A DNA stretch of 64,000 nucleotides from Pseudomonas fluorescens (GCF_902498195.1 NZ_CABVIY010000002.1:372001-436000); one strand, 5' to 3'. Counted from the stretch's first letter, positions 15,959 through 27,603 are shown. Notes: generated from the sequence alone by a model not told the origin. A program made the numbers and translations.

Positions 15959-17872
15959 CTAGAATTCCTTGGCGATCACGCCGCGCTCGATCAACACCTC
16001 GATGATCCGGTCCACGGCGCCTTCGGGCGTCAGCTTGCTGGTCTGGATATGGATGTCCGGCTGGCCCGGCACCTCATAGGGCGAGTCGATCCCGGTGAAG
16101 TTTTTCAACTCGCCGCGACGAACTTTCTTGTACAGGCCCTTGGGGTCGCGCTCTTCGGCCACGGCCAGCGGCGTGTCGACGAAGATCTCGATGAACTCGC
16201 CTTCCTGCAGCAGCCCGCGCGCCATTTCGCGCTCGGAGCGGAACGGCGAAATGAAGGCCGTCAGCACAATCAGCCCGGCGTCCACGAACAACTTGGACAC
16301 CTCGGCCACCCGGCGAATGTTTTCCACCCGGTCGGCATCGGTGAAGCCCAGGTCGCGGTTCAAGCCGTGACGCACATTGTCGCCATCGAGCAGGTAGGTA
16401 TGGCGACCGCGGGCATACAGGCGGGTCTCCAGCAGGTTGGCAATGGCCGACTTGCCGGCGCCGGACAAACCGGTGAACCACAACAGCACGGGCTGCTGCC
16501 CCATCTGTTCCGCGCGCGCCTGCTTGTTCACATCCACGTGCTGCATATGAATGTTCTGCGAGCGGCGCAGGGAGAACTCGATCAGGCCCGCGCCGACGGT
16601 GGCGTTGGTCAGGCGGTCGATGAGGATGAAACTGCCGGTTTCGCGGTTGTTCTTGTAGGCGTCGAACGCGATCGGCTGGCTGGTGAACAGGTTGCACACG
16701 CCGATCTCGTTCAACGAAAGCTCCCGGGCCGCCAGGTGCTCCATGGTGTTGACGTTGATCTTGTACTTGGGCACCGCCAGCGTCACCGGCAGGGTCTTGC
16801 CGCCGATCTTCATCAGGTAGGGGCGACCGGCGAGCATCGGCTGCTCGTGCATCCAGATCAGGTTGACCTGGAACTGGTCGGCCACACTGGCCGGGTCCTC
16901 GGACGTGGTCAGCACATCGCCGCGACTGCAATCGACTTCATCGGTCAAAGTCAGGGTGATGGACTGTCCGGCCACGGCCTGTTGCAGGTCGCCATCGAGG
17001 GTCACGATGCGGGAAATGCGGCTCTCCTGTCCGGCCGGCAGCACACGAACGCGGTCGCCGGGGTGAATCACGCCGCTGGCGATGGTGCCGGTGAAACCAC
17101 GGAAATCCAGGTTGGGCCGGTTGACCCACTGCACCGGCATGCGGAACGGCAGCTTCTGCTGGTGGGCTTCGTCGATCTCGACCGTTTCCAGGTAGCCCAT
17201 CAGCGTGGTGCCGCGATACCACGGCATGTGTTCGCTTTGTTCGGTGATGTTTTCACCACGCAGCGCGGACATCGGGATGGCGGTGAAATCCTGCAGGTTG
17301 ATCTGCTTGGCGAAGGTGCGATAGTCGTCGACGATGGCGTTGAAGACTTTCTCCGAATAGTCCATCAGGTCCATCTTGTTGACGGCCAGCACCACCTTGC
17401 GAATGCCAAGCAACGAAGCCAGGTAACTGTGGCGCCGCGATTGCGTCAGCACGCCGCGCCGGGCGTCGATCATCACCACGGCCACGTCCGCCGTGGACGC
17501 GCCGGTCACCATGTTGCGGGTGTACTGCTCATGGCCGGGGGTGTCGGCGACGATGAACTTGCGCAGCTCGGTGGAGAAGAACCGGTAGGCCACGTCGATG
17601 GTGATGCCCTGTTCGCGCTCGGCGGCCAAGCCATCGACCAGCAGCGCGAAATCCAGCTCGCCGCCCTGGGTGCCGTCTTTTTTCGAGTCGGCTTCCAGCG
17701 CTTCCATCTGGTCTTCGAAGAGCATCTTCGAATCGTAGAGCAGGCGCCCGATCAGGGTGCTCTTGCCATCGTCCACACTGCCGCAGGTGATGAAACGCAG
17801 CAGGCTCTTGTGCTCGTGGGCCTTGAGGTATTGGCCGATATCCTCGGCAATCAGGTCAGATACGTGTGCCAT
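15959..17872 (-). CDS. cysNC: Sulfate adenylyltransferase large subunit fused to APS kinase
   Basis: Protein of 637 residues with two enzymes. Residues 1 to about 430 are CysN, a GTPase related to EF-Tu, with G1 GSVDDGKST at 31-39, DTPGHEQY and NKMD. The C-terminal 190 residues are CysC, APS kinase, with P-loop [13 protein letters not shown] and the [15 protein letters not shown] motif. Together with CysD it converts sulfate and ATP to APS, then PAPS. Its ATG overlaps the cysD stop by one base (TAATG). Fused CysNC is normal in Pseudomonas, but this copy sits with a sulfotransferase, away from the conserved biosynthetic locus, so it is probably a second, dedicated copy. Confidence 0.95.
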   Translation of the reverse strand: MAHVSDLIAEDIGQYLKAHEHKSLLRFITCGSVDDGKSTLIGRLLYDSKMLFEDQMEALEADSKKDGTQGGELDFALLVDGLAAEREQGITIDVAYRFFSTELRKFIVADTPGHEQYTRNMVTGASTADVAVVMIDARRGVLTQSRRHSYLASLLGIRKVVLAVNKMDLMDYSEKVFNAIVDDYRTFAKQINLQDFTAIPMSALRGENITEQSEHMPWYRGTTLMGYLETVEIDEAHQQKLPFRMPVQWVNRPNLDFRGFTGTIASGVIHPGDRVRVLPAGQESRISRIVTLDGDLQQAVAGQSITLTLTDEVDCSRGDVLTTSEDPASVADQFQVNLIWMHEQPMLAGRPYLMKIGGKTLPVTLAVPKYKINVNTMEHLAARELSLNEIGVCNLFTSQPIAFDAYKNNRETGSFILIDRLTNATVGAGLIEFSLRRSQNIHMQHVDVNKQARAEQMGQQPVLLWFTGLSGAGKSAIANLLETRLYARGRHTYLLDGDNVRHGLNRDLGFTDADRVENIRRVAEVSKLFVDAGLIVLTAFISPFRSEREMARGLLQEGEFIEIFVDTPLAVAEERDPKGLYKKVRRGELKNFTGIDSPYEVPGQPDIHIQTSKLTPEGAVDRIIEVLIERGVIAKEF

Positions 17873-18771
17873 TAGAAGTACCCCTCTTGTTTTTTCTTCT
17901 CCATCGATGCGGACGAGTCGTGGTCGATCATTCGCCCCTGACGCTCGGACGTGCGGGTCAGCAGCATTTCCTGAATGATCTTGGGCAGCGTGTCGGCATC
18001 GGACTCGACGGCACCGGTGAGGGGGTAGCAACCCAGCGTGCGAAAGCGCACGTTGCGCACCATCGGCACTTCACCCGGGTTGAGGGGCATGCGCTCGTCA
18101 TCGACCATGATCAGCATCCCGTCGCGCTCGACCACCGGGCGCGGCGCGGCGAAGTACAGCGGCACGATCGGAATGTTTTCCAGGTAGATGTATTGCCAGA
18201 TGTCCAGCTCGGTCCAGTTGGAGAGAGGGAACACGCGGATCGACTCACCCTTGTGTTTGCGCGTGTTGTACAGGTGCCAGAGTTCCGGGCGCTGGTTCTT
18301 CGGGTCCCAGCGGTGCTGGTCGGAGCGGAAGGAAAAAATCCGCTCCTTGGCCCGGGATTTCTCCTCGTCGCGGCGTGCACCGCCGAACGCCGCGTCGAAC
18401 CCGTAGTGGTCCAGCGCCTGCTTCAGGCCTTCGGTCTTCATGATGTCGGTGTGGATTTGCGAGCCGTGCTTGAACGGGCTGATGCCCATTTCAATGCCTT
18501 CGGGGTTGGTGTGGGTCAGCAGCTCCACGTTCAGTTTGGCCACCATCTGATCGCGGAAGCGGTACATCTCCTGGAACTTCCAGGTGGTGTCGACATGCAG
18601 CAGGGGGAACGGCGGCTTGGCCGGGTAGAAGGCTTTCATCGCCAGGTGCAGCATCACTGCGCTGTCCTTGCCGATGGAGTAGAGCATGACCGGGTTGTCG
18701 GATTCGGCGACAACCTCGCGCATGGCCTGGATGCTTTCAGCCTCCAGTCGTTGCAAGTGGGTAAGCGTCAT
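17872..18771 (-). CDS. cysD: Sulfate adenylyltransferase small subunit (internal start)
   Basis: Complete CysD of 299 residues: PP-loop [10 protein letters not shown] at 31-40, [22 protein letters not shown], the [20 protein letters not shown] segment and C-terminal [12 protein letters not shown] with an EKKKQEGYF tail. ATG 18771 has an AAGGA seven bases upstream, a strong signal for independent initiation. The frame nevertheless stays open upstream for another 338 codons into a transposase-like protein, so a fused form is also possible. Its sequence differs at many positions from the CysD I remember as usual in Pseudomonas, in line with a paralogue. Confidence 0.93.
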   Translation of the reverse strand: MTLTHLQRLEAESIQAMREVVAESDNPVMLYSIGKDSAVMLHLAMKAFYPAKPPFPLLHVDTTWKFQEMYRFRDQMVAKLNVELLTHTNPEGIEMGISPFKHGSQIHTDIMKTEGLKQALDHYGFDAAFGGARRDEEKSRAKERIFSFRSDQHRWDPKNQRPELWHLYNTRKHKGESIRVFPLSNWTELDIWQYIYLENIPIVPLYFAAPRPVVERDGMLIMVDDERMPLNPGEVPMVRNVRFRTLGCYPLTGAVESDADTLPKIIQEMLLTRTSERQGRMIDHDSSASMEKKKQEGYF

Positions 18772-19785
18772 AGATTTGTCCTTCGCTTTTTGTTGTTGTC
18801 GTTTATCAACGTACAACTGGCGCGGTTCGGACTTATGCGCGACTTGATGTTTTAACATCTGGCGCAGCATCAGCAGCATGGGGTGGCGGGGCAGGGCGCC
18901 GGCGACCTGCGCCGGGATGTCGAGCGCCCCGTCGGGGGCGATGCGCGCGGCCTGCTGGCAGATGTCGGTCGCCAGCTCGCGGGCGCCGCTGAGCATGGCG
19001 CTGGCTTCGGGCAGGTGAAACAGATGCAGGCGGTCGGCGTGCTCGTGCGCCCAGCTGATGAAGGTGGCGGCGCGTTGCCAGTGCATGCCCGACAGCAGGG
19101 CAAACACCTTGCGTTCGGCGCTGCGATGCAGGCGGTCGAAGAACGCTTGCAGATGGGGTGCGCGCAAGCTGTCTTCGTATGGCAGCCAGAGCACCTTGCC
19201 GCGATTGCTGACCGCGCGCAGCACGCCATGACTGAGTTTGCCCAGGTCGTTGCGCGCACCGAAGTCGTCGATCCAGAGGATCTCGCCATTCTGCGCGCGG
19301 GCCTGTTCAAGGATGTGCCGGTAGGTGCTGCGGTACCAGCGTTGCACGGCCAGCGAAGCGCCGGCGACACGCTTGGCCGGGCGCTCCGCATTGAGCTGCC
19401 AGCGTTGCAGGTAGTGGGCGGCGGTGCGCTCCGGCAAGTCGATACCGTGCAGGCGCTTGACCAGCGCCTGCATGGCCTCCAGCTGCCACAGCACGAAGGG
19501 CAACTCGTGCCGCTCGGGCGGTGTGCTGACCAGCAGCTGGTAGATGAGTTGTTCCTGTTGTGCGGTGAGACTGCGGCCTTCGCCTTGCTTGCGTCCCCGG
19601 TCGCGCACCGGCACGGCCTTCCATCCGCCGGTTTGCCAGGCCTTGTAGGCGGCAATGATCGTCGGCGATGACAGCCCCGTGTCCTGGCTGATGGCCTTGA
19701 GCGTGCTGCCGGCGATGCGCAACTGCACGGCCCGCAGGCGCAGCCTGTTTATTTGCGCAACGGGTAACGAATTGCCGTGGGACAC
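17872..19785 (-). CDS. IS630-transposase-like helix-turn-helix protein read in frame into CysD
   Basis: One open frame of 637 codons from GTG 19785, which has AGGAG five bases upstream. Residues 13-60 form a helix-turn-helix ([21 protein letters not shown]) followed by a winged segment to about 135. Residues 165-275 look like an IS630/Tc1 DDE domain: WIDDFGA near 171-177 fits the first Asp, but the second Asp is replaced (LLSGMHW near 231-236) and the third acidic position ([13 protein letters not shown]) is unclear. It is therefore probably not an active transposase. A 25-residue polar linker leads into complete CysD. Either a real fusion, or a separate DNA-binding gene whose stop has been lost; a regulatory role for the cluster is inference. 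Confidence 0.65.
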   Translation of the reverse strand: MSHGNSLPVAQINRLRLRAVQLRIAGSTLKAISQDTGLSSPTIIAAYKAWQTGGWKAVPVRDRGRKQGEGRSLTAQQEQLIYQLLVSTPPERHELPFVLWQLEAMQALVKRLHGIDLPERTAAHYLQRWQLNAERPAKRVAGASLAVQRWYRSTYRHILEQARAQNGEILWIDDFGARNDLGKLSHGVLRAVSNRGKVLWLPYEDSLRAPHLQAFFDRLHRSAERKVFALLSGMHWQRAATFISWAHEHADRLHLFHLPEASAMLSGARELATDICQQAARIAPDGALDIPAQVAGALPRHPMLLMLRQMLKHQVAHKSEPRQLYVDKRQQQKAKDKSMTLTHLQRLEAESIQAMREVVAESDNPVMLYSIGKDSAVMLHLAMKAFYPAKPPFPLLHVDTTWKFQEMYRFRDQMVAKLNVELLTHTNPEGIEMGISPFKHGSQIHTDIMKTEGLKQALDHYGFDAAFGGARRDEEKSRAKERIFSFRSDQHRWDPKNQRPELWHLYNTRKHKGESIRVFPLSNWTELDIWQYIYLENIPIVPLYFAAPRPVVERDGMLIMVDDERMPLNPGEVPMVRNVRFRTLGCYPLTGAVESDADTLPKIIQEMLLTRTSERQGRMIDHDSSASMEKKKQEGYF

Positions 19786-19910
19786 AGGAACTCCTGTTAA
19801 ACATCCAGTTGCTGATTAGCGATGGGGTGGATGTCTGTACTGTTCTCCGATCCGCAAAACGGCGCATAGGCCGAATGGACCATACGAAGAACAAAAACAG
19901 GAGAAATCCC
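19786..19910. promoter_or_regulatory. Divergent promoter region between the HTH-CysD gene and cysQ
   Basis: The 125-bp gap between divergent starts must carry promoters for both directions. ACATCC at 19801-19806 and GGATGT at 19829-19834 form an inverted repeat that could be an operator. No convincing sigma-70 boxes were chosen. Confidence 0.3.
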
Positions 19911-20681
19911 ATGAACGAGCCACTGGCTGTTCTGCTCGAAGACGTCATCGGTATTGCGCGCGCGGCGGGCGAACGGGTGATGGAGGTGTACCACTCGGAT
20001 TTCGAGGTGCGCGGCAAGGTCGATGCCTCGCCGGTGACCGAGGCTGACGAACGCGCCGAGGCCCTGATTCTGCAAGCCCTGGCGGCGCGCACCCCGCAGA
20101 TCCCGGTGATCTCGGAGGAGGCCGCCGCTGCCGGCCAGGTGCCCGAAGTCAGCCAGCGCTTCTGGCTGGTCGACCCGCTCGACGGCACCAAGGAATTCAT
20201 CAATCGCAACGGCGAATTCACCGTCAACATCGCCCTGATCGACCACGGCGAACCGGTGCTGGGCGTCGTCCTCGCCCCCGCGCTGGAACGCCTGTTCGCC
20301 GGCGCCCGAGGTTGCGGCGCCTTTATCGAACAGGCCGCACAGCGCCAGCCCATCCACTGCCGCGCGGTGCCGGAAGACGGCCTGGACGTGGTTGCCAGCC
20401 GCTCCCATGGCGATGCCGAAGCCCTGGACGCATTCCTCGACGGACGCAAGGTACGTTCCCTGAAAAGCGCCGGCTCATCCCTGAAAATCTGCCTGGTGGC
20501 CGCCGGCGAAGCCGACCTCTACCCGCGCCTGGGCCGCACCATGGAATGGGACATCGCCGCCGGCCACGCCGTCCTGGCCGCCGCCGGCGGACAGGTCTGC
20601 ACCCTCACGGGCGACGTGCTGGGTTACGGCAAGCCGGGTCTGGATAACCCGCATTTTTATGCGCGGGGGCTGGAGGGGTAA
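19911..20681 (+). CDS. cysQ: 3'(2'),5'-bisphosphate nucleotidase (PAP phosphatase)
   Basis: Protein of 256 residues of the inositol monophosphatase superfamily. Metal ligands are in place: Glu70 (ISEE), Asp88 and Asp91 in DPLDGTKEF, and the later EWDIAAGHA motif. The DGTKEF variant marks the CysQ branch. It hydrolyses PAP, the by-product of PAPS-dependent sulfotransferases, which otherwise inhibits them. It is divergent from the cysD-cysNC-sulfotransferase run, so its placement completes the sulfation chemistry. The start at 19911 follows CAGGAG. Confidence 0.93.
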   Translation: MNEPLAVLLEDVIGIARAAGERVMEVYHSDFEVRGKVDASPVTEADERAEALILQALAARTPQIPVISEEAAAAGQVPEVSQRFWLVDPLDGTKEFINRNGEFTVNIALIDHGEPVLGVVLAPALERLFAGARGCGAFIEQAAQRQPIHCRAVPEDGLDVVASRSHGDAEALDAFLDGRKVRSLKSAGSSLKICLVAAGEADLYPRLGRTMEWDIAAGHAVLAAAGGQVCTLTGDVLGYGKPGLDNPHFYARGLEG

Positions 20682-20842
20682 GCGGGGAGATACCACTCGA
20701 TCAAGCATCGCAATCCCCGATCTCCTGGTGCCGGCTCTGTCCGGCATCCGGTTCGGGCCTGCTTGTGTCTGGAGCAGGGACATTGTCTACTTCATCCCGC
20801 TCCACGGTTCAGGAATCCAACCTCGACAACAGGGAACAGCAG

Positions 20843-21211
20843 ATGATTGATTTCAACAACAAAGGCTTCTTCAAACTCAAGCAAAACGAAGAATACGCAG
20901 AACGCGTCAGCGCATTGCTGTTGGAAGGGGAACAGGTCATCGACGCCTACAAGTCCATGCGCGACGGCGTGGTCTTCACCAACAAACGCATCATCGCCGT
21001 CAACGTACAGGGCATCACCGGCAGCAAAAAAGACTTCACCTCGCTACCCTACAAAAACATCGTCGCCTACTCGGTAGAAACCTCCGGCACCTTCGACCTG
21101 GATTCGGAACTGGAGATCTACTTCTCGTCACTGGGAAAGGTGAAATTCGAATTCACCGGCAGGACCTCGATGGTGGAAATTTCGAAGCTGATTTCCCAGC
21201 ATCTGCTCTGA
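20843..21211 (+). CDS. Bacterial PH domain protein (bPH_1 type)
   Basis: Protein of 122 residues with the pattern of small soluble bacterial PH-like proteins: GEQVIDAYKSMRDGVVFTNKR, then IIAVNVQGITGSKKDFTSLPY and a final helix (SMVEISKLISQHLL). Such proteins form oligomers of PH folds; no reaction is known. The ATG follows a purine-rich stretch (GGGAAC). It stands alone downstream of cysQ with a 161-bp gap, so it is probably not part of the sulfation operon. Confidence 0.75.
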   Translation: MIDFNNKGFFKLKQNEEYAERVSALLLEGEQVIDAYKSMRDGVVFTNKRIIAVNVQGITGSKKDFTSLPYKNIVAYSVETSGTFDLDSELEIYFSSLGKVKFEFTGRTSMVEISKLISQHLL

Positions 21212-21257
21212 GCCGAACGATCAAATACTCCGAAAAATATGGGCTAGCGCAAAAAAA

Positions 21258-21287
21258 CATGAGAGCGAGCCTGCTCGCGAAGGCGCC
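21258..21287. repeat. Single REP-like unit
   Basis: An unpaired copy of the GAGCGAGCCTGCTCGCGA core lies downstream of the PH-domain gene. The matching inverted partner is missing. Confidence 0.6.
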
Positions 21288-21367
21288 AGCCCAGCCAACA
21301 CCCGACCAGGGGGAAATGAGGGCAGGTTATTGCCGAGCGCTAACTTTTTTGATCGCCGCCCTTTCAC

Positions 21368-21697
21368 TTATTGAATATCTTTCAGATACCCTTTGAGTGC
21401 GAAAAGCGGGCCATCAAGCTGCTCCATCGTCCGCACCGCGCTGAGATCCGCTGCCAATTTATGCAGCTCGCGGCCAAGGACCGTATCGACACCGCCGATG
21501 GCGTCCAGCGCCAGACTCAGGCATTCCTCCACTTTCGCCTGGATCGCCTCGATATCGCCCTTGCGGACCAGCAAACCGAATACCTCACGCTCATAGTCGC
21601 TCATGACCAGATCGTCACGCAGAATCGGACTTTGATCTTCAGTCTCGTAAGCAAGCTTGAGAGAGAAGAGGGCGACGGTTTCCAGTTGCGATTCCAT
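21368..21697 (-). CDS. Conserved-looking small protein of unknown function
   Basis: Protein of 109 residues, acidic and mostly helical, with no signal peptide or membrane segment. The start at 21697 is supported by GAGGA a few bases upstream. The composition and codon choice match the neighbouring core genes. I recognise no family. It lies between the PH-domain gene and tRNA-Leu, transcribed towards the former. Confidence 0.6.
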   Translation of the reverse strand: MESQLETVALFSLKLAYETEDQSPILRDDLVMSDYEREVFGLLVRKGDIEAIQAKVEECLSLALDAIGGVDTVLGRELHKLAADLSAVRTMEQLDGPLFALKGYLKDIQ

Positions 21698-21821
21698 GGG
21701 GGAGTCCTCGTGAAAGGGTCAGGCGGGGTGAATGGTAAAAGAGAGAAGCAAGGTCAACTGATCGCAGCCTTCGGCAGCTCCTACACGGGACAGTGGGGTG
21801 TCAGGTGCTTTTTTATAGGCG

Positions 21822-21850
21822 AAAAAAAAGGCCTTGCTAAGCAAGACCTT
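21822..21850 (-). terminator. Rho-independent terminator of tRNA-Leu
   Basis: On the minus strand, a 10-bp stem (AAGGTCTTGC and GCAAGGCCTT, one G-U pair) with loop TTA is followed by a run of eight T. It ends transcription ten bases after the tRNA. Confidence 0.85.
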
Positions 21851-21859
21851 TCTTAATTT

Positions 21860-21944
21860 TGGTGCCCCGAGGGAGACTCGAACTCCCACTCCTTTCGAAA
21901 ACGGATTTTGAATCCGCCGCGTCTACCAATTCCGCCATCAGGGC
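21860..21944 (-). tRNA. tRNA-Leu (anticodon CAA)
   Basis: The 85-nt minus-strand sequence folds as a class II tRNA. The acceptor stem is GCCCTGA with TCGGGGC and encoded CCA. The D-loop has GGTAGACGC, the anticodon loop is TTCAAAA (CAA at its centre) within a GCGGA/TCCGT stem, the variable arm is long, and the T-arm has GGTTCGAGTCTCC-type sequence. It reads UUG codons. Confidence 0.95.
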
Positions 21945-22051
21945 TCAATGGCGGCGAAGTATAGAGAGGTGATAACCGTCGGTCAATCAGGTACATGGAG
22001 AATTTTTGATATTTCCGCTAGACTTCCCGGCCCTGCTAGACGAACCCCATC

Positions 22052-24246
<2,195 letters not shown>

Positions 24247-24289
24247 GTTTTCTGACCCCAAGATTCAACATTTGCAACTGGAGTGCTAA

Positions 24290-24628
24290 ATGAGCTTTTT
24301 TATCTCTAATGCCATGGCCGACGCTGCTGCACCGGCAGCTGCAGGCCCAATGGGCGGCGGCTTCGAGTGGATTTTCCTGGTCGGCTTCCTGGTCATCTTC
24401 TACCTGATGATCTGGCGTCCACAGGCCAAGCGCGCCAAAGAGCAGAAGAACCTGCTGAGCAGCCTGCAGAAAGGCGACGAAGTTGTGACCACCGGCGGCA
24501 TCGCCGGCAAGATCACCAAAGTGGCTGACGATTTCGTCGTTCTGGAAGTTTCCGACACCGTCGAAATGAAGTTCCAGAAAGGCGCCATCGCCGCCACGCT
24601 GCCTAAAGGCACGCTGAAAGCGATCTAA
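24290..24628 (+). CDS. yajC: Sec translocon accessory protein YajC
   Basis: Protein of 112 residues with a single membrane helix (about residues 24-43, EWIFLVGFLVIFYLMIWRPQ), then the cytoplasmic RPQAKRAKEQKNLL and GDEVVTTGGIAGKI motifs. It partners SecDF at the inner membrane. The stop is about 60 bp before secD. Confidence 0.96.
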   Translation: MSFFISNAMADAAAPAAAGPMGGGFEWIFLVGFLVIFYLMIWRPQAKRAKEQKNLLSSLQKGDEVVTTGGIAGKITKVADDFVVLEVSDTVEMKFQKGAIAATLPKGTLKAI

Positions 24629-24691
24629 GTTTCAACTTCTACTCAATCGACGGGGCGCGCAAGGCGCCCCGCGTCATAAGCGGGCGGCGTG

Positions 24692-26560
24692 ATGCTGAAC
24701 AAATACCCTCTGTGGAAATACATTCTGATCCTGGCGGTGCTGGCGATCGGTCTGATTTATTCCGCTCCCAATCTTTATCCTGACGACCCGGCCATTCAGG
24801 TCAGCGGTGCAAGCACTGCGCTGCAAGTCAATCAGGCTGATCTGGACCGTGTGAGCGCTGCTCTCAAGGACGCCGGGATCAACGTCAAGGCTGCCACCCT
24901 GGCCGCTGGTGGCAAGGGCGGTCTGATTCGCCTGGTCAAGGCTGAAGACCAGTTGCCTGCCAAGGACGTCGTGCGCAAGGCGCTGGGTGATGACTACGTC
25001 GTCGCGCTGAACCTGGCACAAACCACCCCGCAATGGCTGCGCAGCCTGGCCGCGCACCCGATGAAGCTGGGTCTGGACTTGTCCGGTGGTGTGCACTTCC
25101 TGCTGGAAGTGGACATGGACAAAGCCCTCGATGCTCGCCTGAAAGTCTACGAAGGCGACGTCAAGAGCCTGTTGCGTAAAGAGAAACTGCGCTATCGCAG
25201 CCTGCCGCAACTGGGCGGTGCCATTCAGCTGGGCTTCACCGATGAAGCGACCCGCGAACAGGCCCGTTCGATCATCCGCAAGAACTTCAACGATTTCGAC
25301 ATTGTTCCGGCCGACCTCAATGGCCAACCGGTACTGCGTCTGGCGATGACCCCGGCGAAGCTGGCGGAAATCCGCGAATACTCCATCAAGCAGAACCTGA
25401 CCACGGTACGTAACCGCGTCAACGAGCTGGGTGTTGCCGAACCGATCGTCCAGCGTCAGGGCGCCAACCGCATTGTGGTTGAGCTGCCGGGCGTGCAGGA
25501 CACCGCAGAAGCCAAGCGTATCCTCGGCAAGACGGCCAACCTCGAGTTCCGCCTGGCCGCCGAGCCTGGCGCTTCGAAAGCCACTTCCGAAACCTTCGAG
25601 TTCCGTGAGGGCAACCGTCCTCCGGCGCAGATCGAGCGTGGCCTGATCATCACCGGCGACCAGGTGACTGACGCCAAGGCCGGCTTCGGCGAGCACGGTT
25701 CGCCAGAAGTGAACATCCGCCTGGACGGTCACGGCGGCGAGCTGATGAGCCGTGCGACCCGTTCGAACGTCGGTCGCAGCATGGCGGTGATCTTCATCGA
25801 GCAGCGTCCGGTCACCACTTACACCAAGCAAGTGGTCGATGGCGTCGAGAAAGACGTCGCGGTGCAGTCGTTCAAGGAAGAGAAAAAGATCATCAGCCTG
25901 GCGACCATCCAGTCGCCGCTGGGTGCTCAGTTCCGTATTACCGGTCTGAACGGCCAGGGCGAATCGTCCGAACTGGCGCTGCTGCTGCGTGCCGGTGGTC
26001 TGGCGGCACCGATGTACTTCGCTGAAGAGCGCACCATTGGCCCGAGCCTGGGTGCCGACAACATCGTCAAGGGTGTCGATGCCTCGCTGTGGGGCATGCT
26101 GTTCGTGTCGCTGTTCATCATCGCCATCTACCGCTTCTTCGGCATCATCGCCACGGTGGCGCTGGGTGTGAACATGGTGCTGCTGCTGGCCCTGATGTCG
26201 CTGCTGGGTGCCACGCTGACCCTGCCGGGTATCGCCGGTATCGTGTTGACCATGGGTATGGCGGTCGACGCCAACGTTCTGATCTTCTCGCGGATTCGTG
26301 AAGAGATTGCGGCGGGCATGAGCGTGCAGCGGGCGATCAACGAAGGTTTCGGTCGCGCATTCACGGCGATTCTCGACGCCAACCTGACCACCTTGCTGGT
26401 GGGCGGAATCCTGTTTGCCATGGGTACCGGTCCGGTCAAGGGCTTCGCCGTCACCATGTCCCTCGGGGTTTTGACTTCGATGTTCACGGCCATCATGGTC
26501 ACCCGCGCGATGGTCAACCTGATCTTCGGCGGTCGTGACTTCAAGAAGTTGTGGATTTAA
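24692..26560 (+). CDS. secD: Protein translocase subunit SecD
   Basis: Protein of 622 residues with an N-terminal membrane helix, a large periplasmic domain and five C-terminal membrane helices. Visible motifs are GLDLSGGVHFLLEVDMD near residue 127 and the GMAVDANVLIFSRIREE segment of membrane helix 4. SecDF uses the proton gradient to assist late export. ATG 24692 is chosen over GTG 24689 because the protein then starts MLNKYPLWK as in known Pseudomonas SecD. Confidence 0.97.
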   Translation: MLNKYPLWKYILILAVLAIGLIYSAPNLYPDDPAIQVSGASTALQVNQADLDRVSAALKDAGINVKAATLAAGGKGGLIRLVKAEDQLPAKDVVRKALGDDYVVALNLAQTTPQWLRSLAAHPMKLGLDLSGGVHFLLEVDMDKALDARLKVYEGDVKSLLRKEKLRYRSLPQLGGAIQLGFTDEATREQARSIIRKNFNDFDIVPADLNGQPVLRLAMTPAKLAEIREYSIKQNLTTVRNRVNELGVAEPIVQRQGANRIVVELPGVQDTAEAKRILGKTANLEFRLAAEPGASKATSETFEFREGNRPPAQIERGLIITGDQVTDAKAGFGEHGSPEVNIRLDGHGGELMSRATRSNVGRSMAVIFIEQRPVTTYTKQVVDGVEKDVAVQSFKEEKKIISLATIQSPLGAQFRITGLNGQGESSELALLLRAGGLAAPMYFAEERTIGPSLGADNIVKGVDASLWGMLFVSLFIIAIYRFFGIIATVALGVNMVLLLALMSLLGATLTLPGIAGIVLTMGMAVDANVLIFSRIREEIAAGMSVQRAINEGFGRAFTAILDANLTTLLVGGILFAMGTGPVKGFAVTMSLGVLTSMFTAIMVTRAMVNLIFGGRDFKKLWI

Positions 26561-26569
26561 GGGGCTGCC

Positions 26570-27484
26570 ATGTTACGTACAATCAACTTCATGGGCGTTC
26601 GCAACTTCGCGTTCGGCGTCACATTGTTCCTTACCGCACTGGCCATTTTCAGTGTCTTTCACAAGGGCATGAACTGGGGCCTGGACTTCACCGGCGGTAC
26701 GCTCATCGAGCTGACCTACGAGCGTCCGGCAGACGTGACCAAGGTGCGCGAGCAGCTGGTGACGTCGGGCTACCACGAAGCCATCGTGCAGAACTTCGGC
26801 GCGACCACCGATCTGCTGGTGCGCATGCCGGGTGAAGACCCGCAACTGGGTCACCAGGTGGCTGAAGCGCTGCAGAAGGTCGGCGGCGACAACCCGGCGA
26901 CCGTGAAGCGCGTCGAGTTCGTTGGCCCTCAGGTGGGTGAAGAGCTGCGCGACCAGGGCGGCCTCGGCATGCTGATGGCGCTGGGCGGCATCCTGATCTA
27001 CCTGGCGTTCCGCTTTCAGTGGAAATTCGCCGTCGGTGCGATCGTGTCCTTGATCCATGACGTGATAGTGACCATCGGTATCCTGTCGTTCTTCCAGATC
27101 ACCTTCGACCTGACGGTGCTGGCGGCGGTACTGGCGATCATCGGTTACTCGCTCAACGACACCATCGTGGTATTCGACCGGGTTCGCGAGAACTTCCGCG
27201 TGCTGCGCAAGGCCAGCCTGATCGAGAACATCAACATCTCGACCACGCAAACCCTGCTGCGGACCATTGCGACGTCGGTTTCCACTTTGCTGGCAATCGC
27301 GGCACTGCTGTTCTTCGGTGGCGACAACCTGTACGGCTTCTCCCTGGCGTTGCTGGTGGGTGTTCTGGCCGGTACTTACTCGTCGATCTACATCGCCAAC
27401 GTGGTGCTGATCTGGCTGAACCTGAGCTCGGAAGACCTGATTCCACCGGTCAATACCGAGAAGGAAGTCGACGACCGTCCTTGA
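26570..27484 (+). CDS. secF: Protein translocase subunit SecF
   Basis: Protein of 304 residues with six membrane helices. The motifs LDFTGGTLIELTYERP after helix 1 and GYSLNDTIVVFDRVREN in helix 4 are diagnostic. It follows secD by nine bases and forms the SecDF-YajC complex. A strong terminator follows. Confidence 0.97.
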   Translation: MLRTINFMGVRNFAFGVTLFLTALAIFSVFHKGMNWGLDFTGGTLIELTYERPADVTKVREQLVTSGYHEAIVQNFGATTDLLVRMPGEDPQLGHQVAEALQKVGGDNPATVKRVEFVGPQVGEELRDQGGLGMLMALGGILIYLAFRFQWKFAVGAIVSLIHDVIVTIGILSFFQITFDLTVLAAVLAIIGYSLNDTIVVFDRVRENFRVLRKASLIENINISTTQTLLRTIATSVSTLLAIAALLFFGGDNLYGFSLALLVGVLAGTYSSIYIANVVLIWLNLSSEDLIPPVNTEKEVDDRP

Positions 27485-27511
27485 AGGAAGCTTCTTCCAG
27501 TGATGTAGTCC

Positions 27512-27544
27512 AAAAAGGCGCGAGTTGAACTCGCGCCTTTTTTT
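27512..27544 (+). terminator. Rho-independent terminator after secF
   Basis: Stem AGGCGCGAGTT with AACTCGCGCCT, small loop, then a run of T; an A-run precedes it, so it could work in both directions. Confidence 0.9.
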
Positions 27545-27603
27545 ATGCTCCAAGGCTGGGAGAAGCGCGGGTTAGTCCCGCCTGTGATGGTCAGGAGGTT
27601 CAT

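Noticed and set aside
15896..17875. Plus-strand open frame of about 660 codons opposite cysNC
   Set aside because: Shadow of the conserved CysNC gene; no domain or ribosome site.
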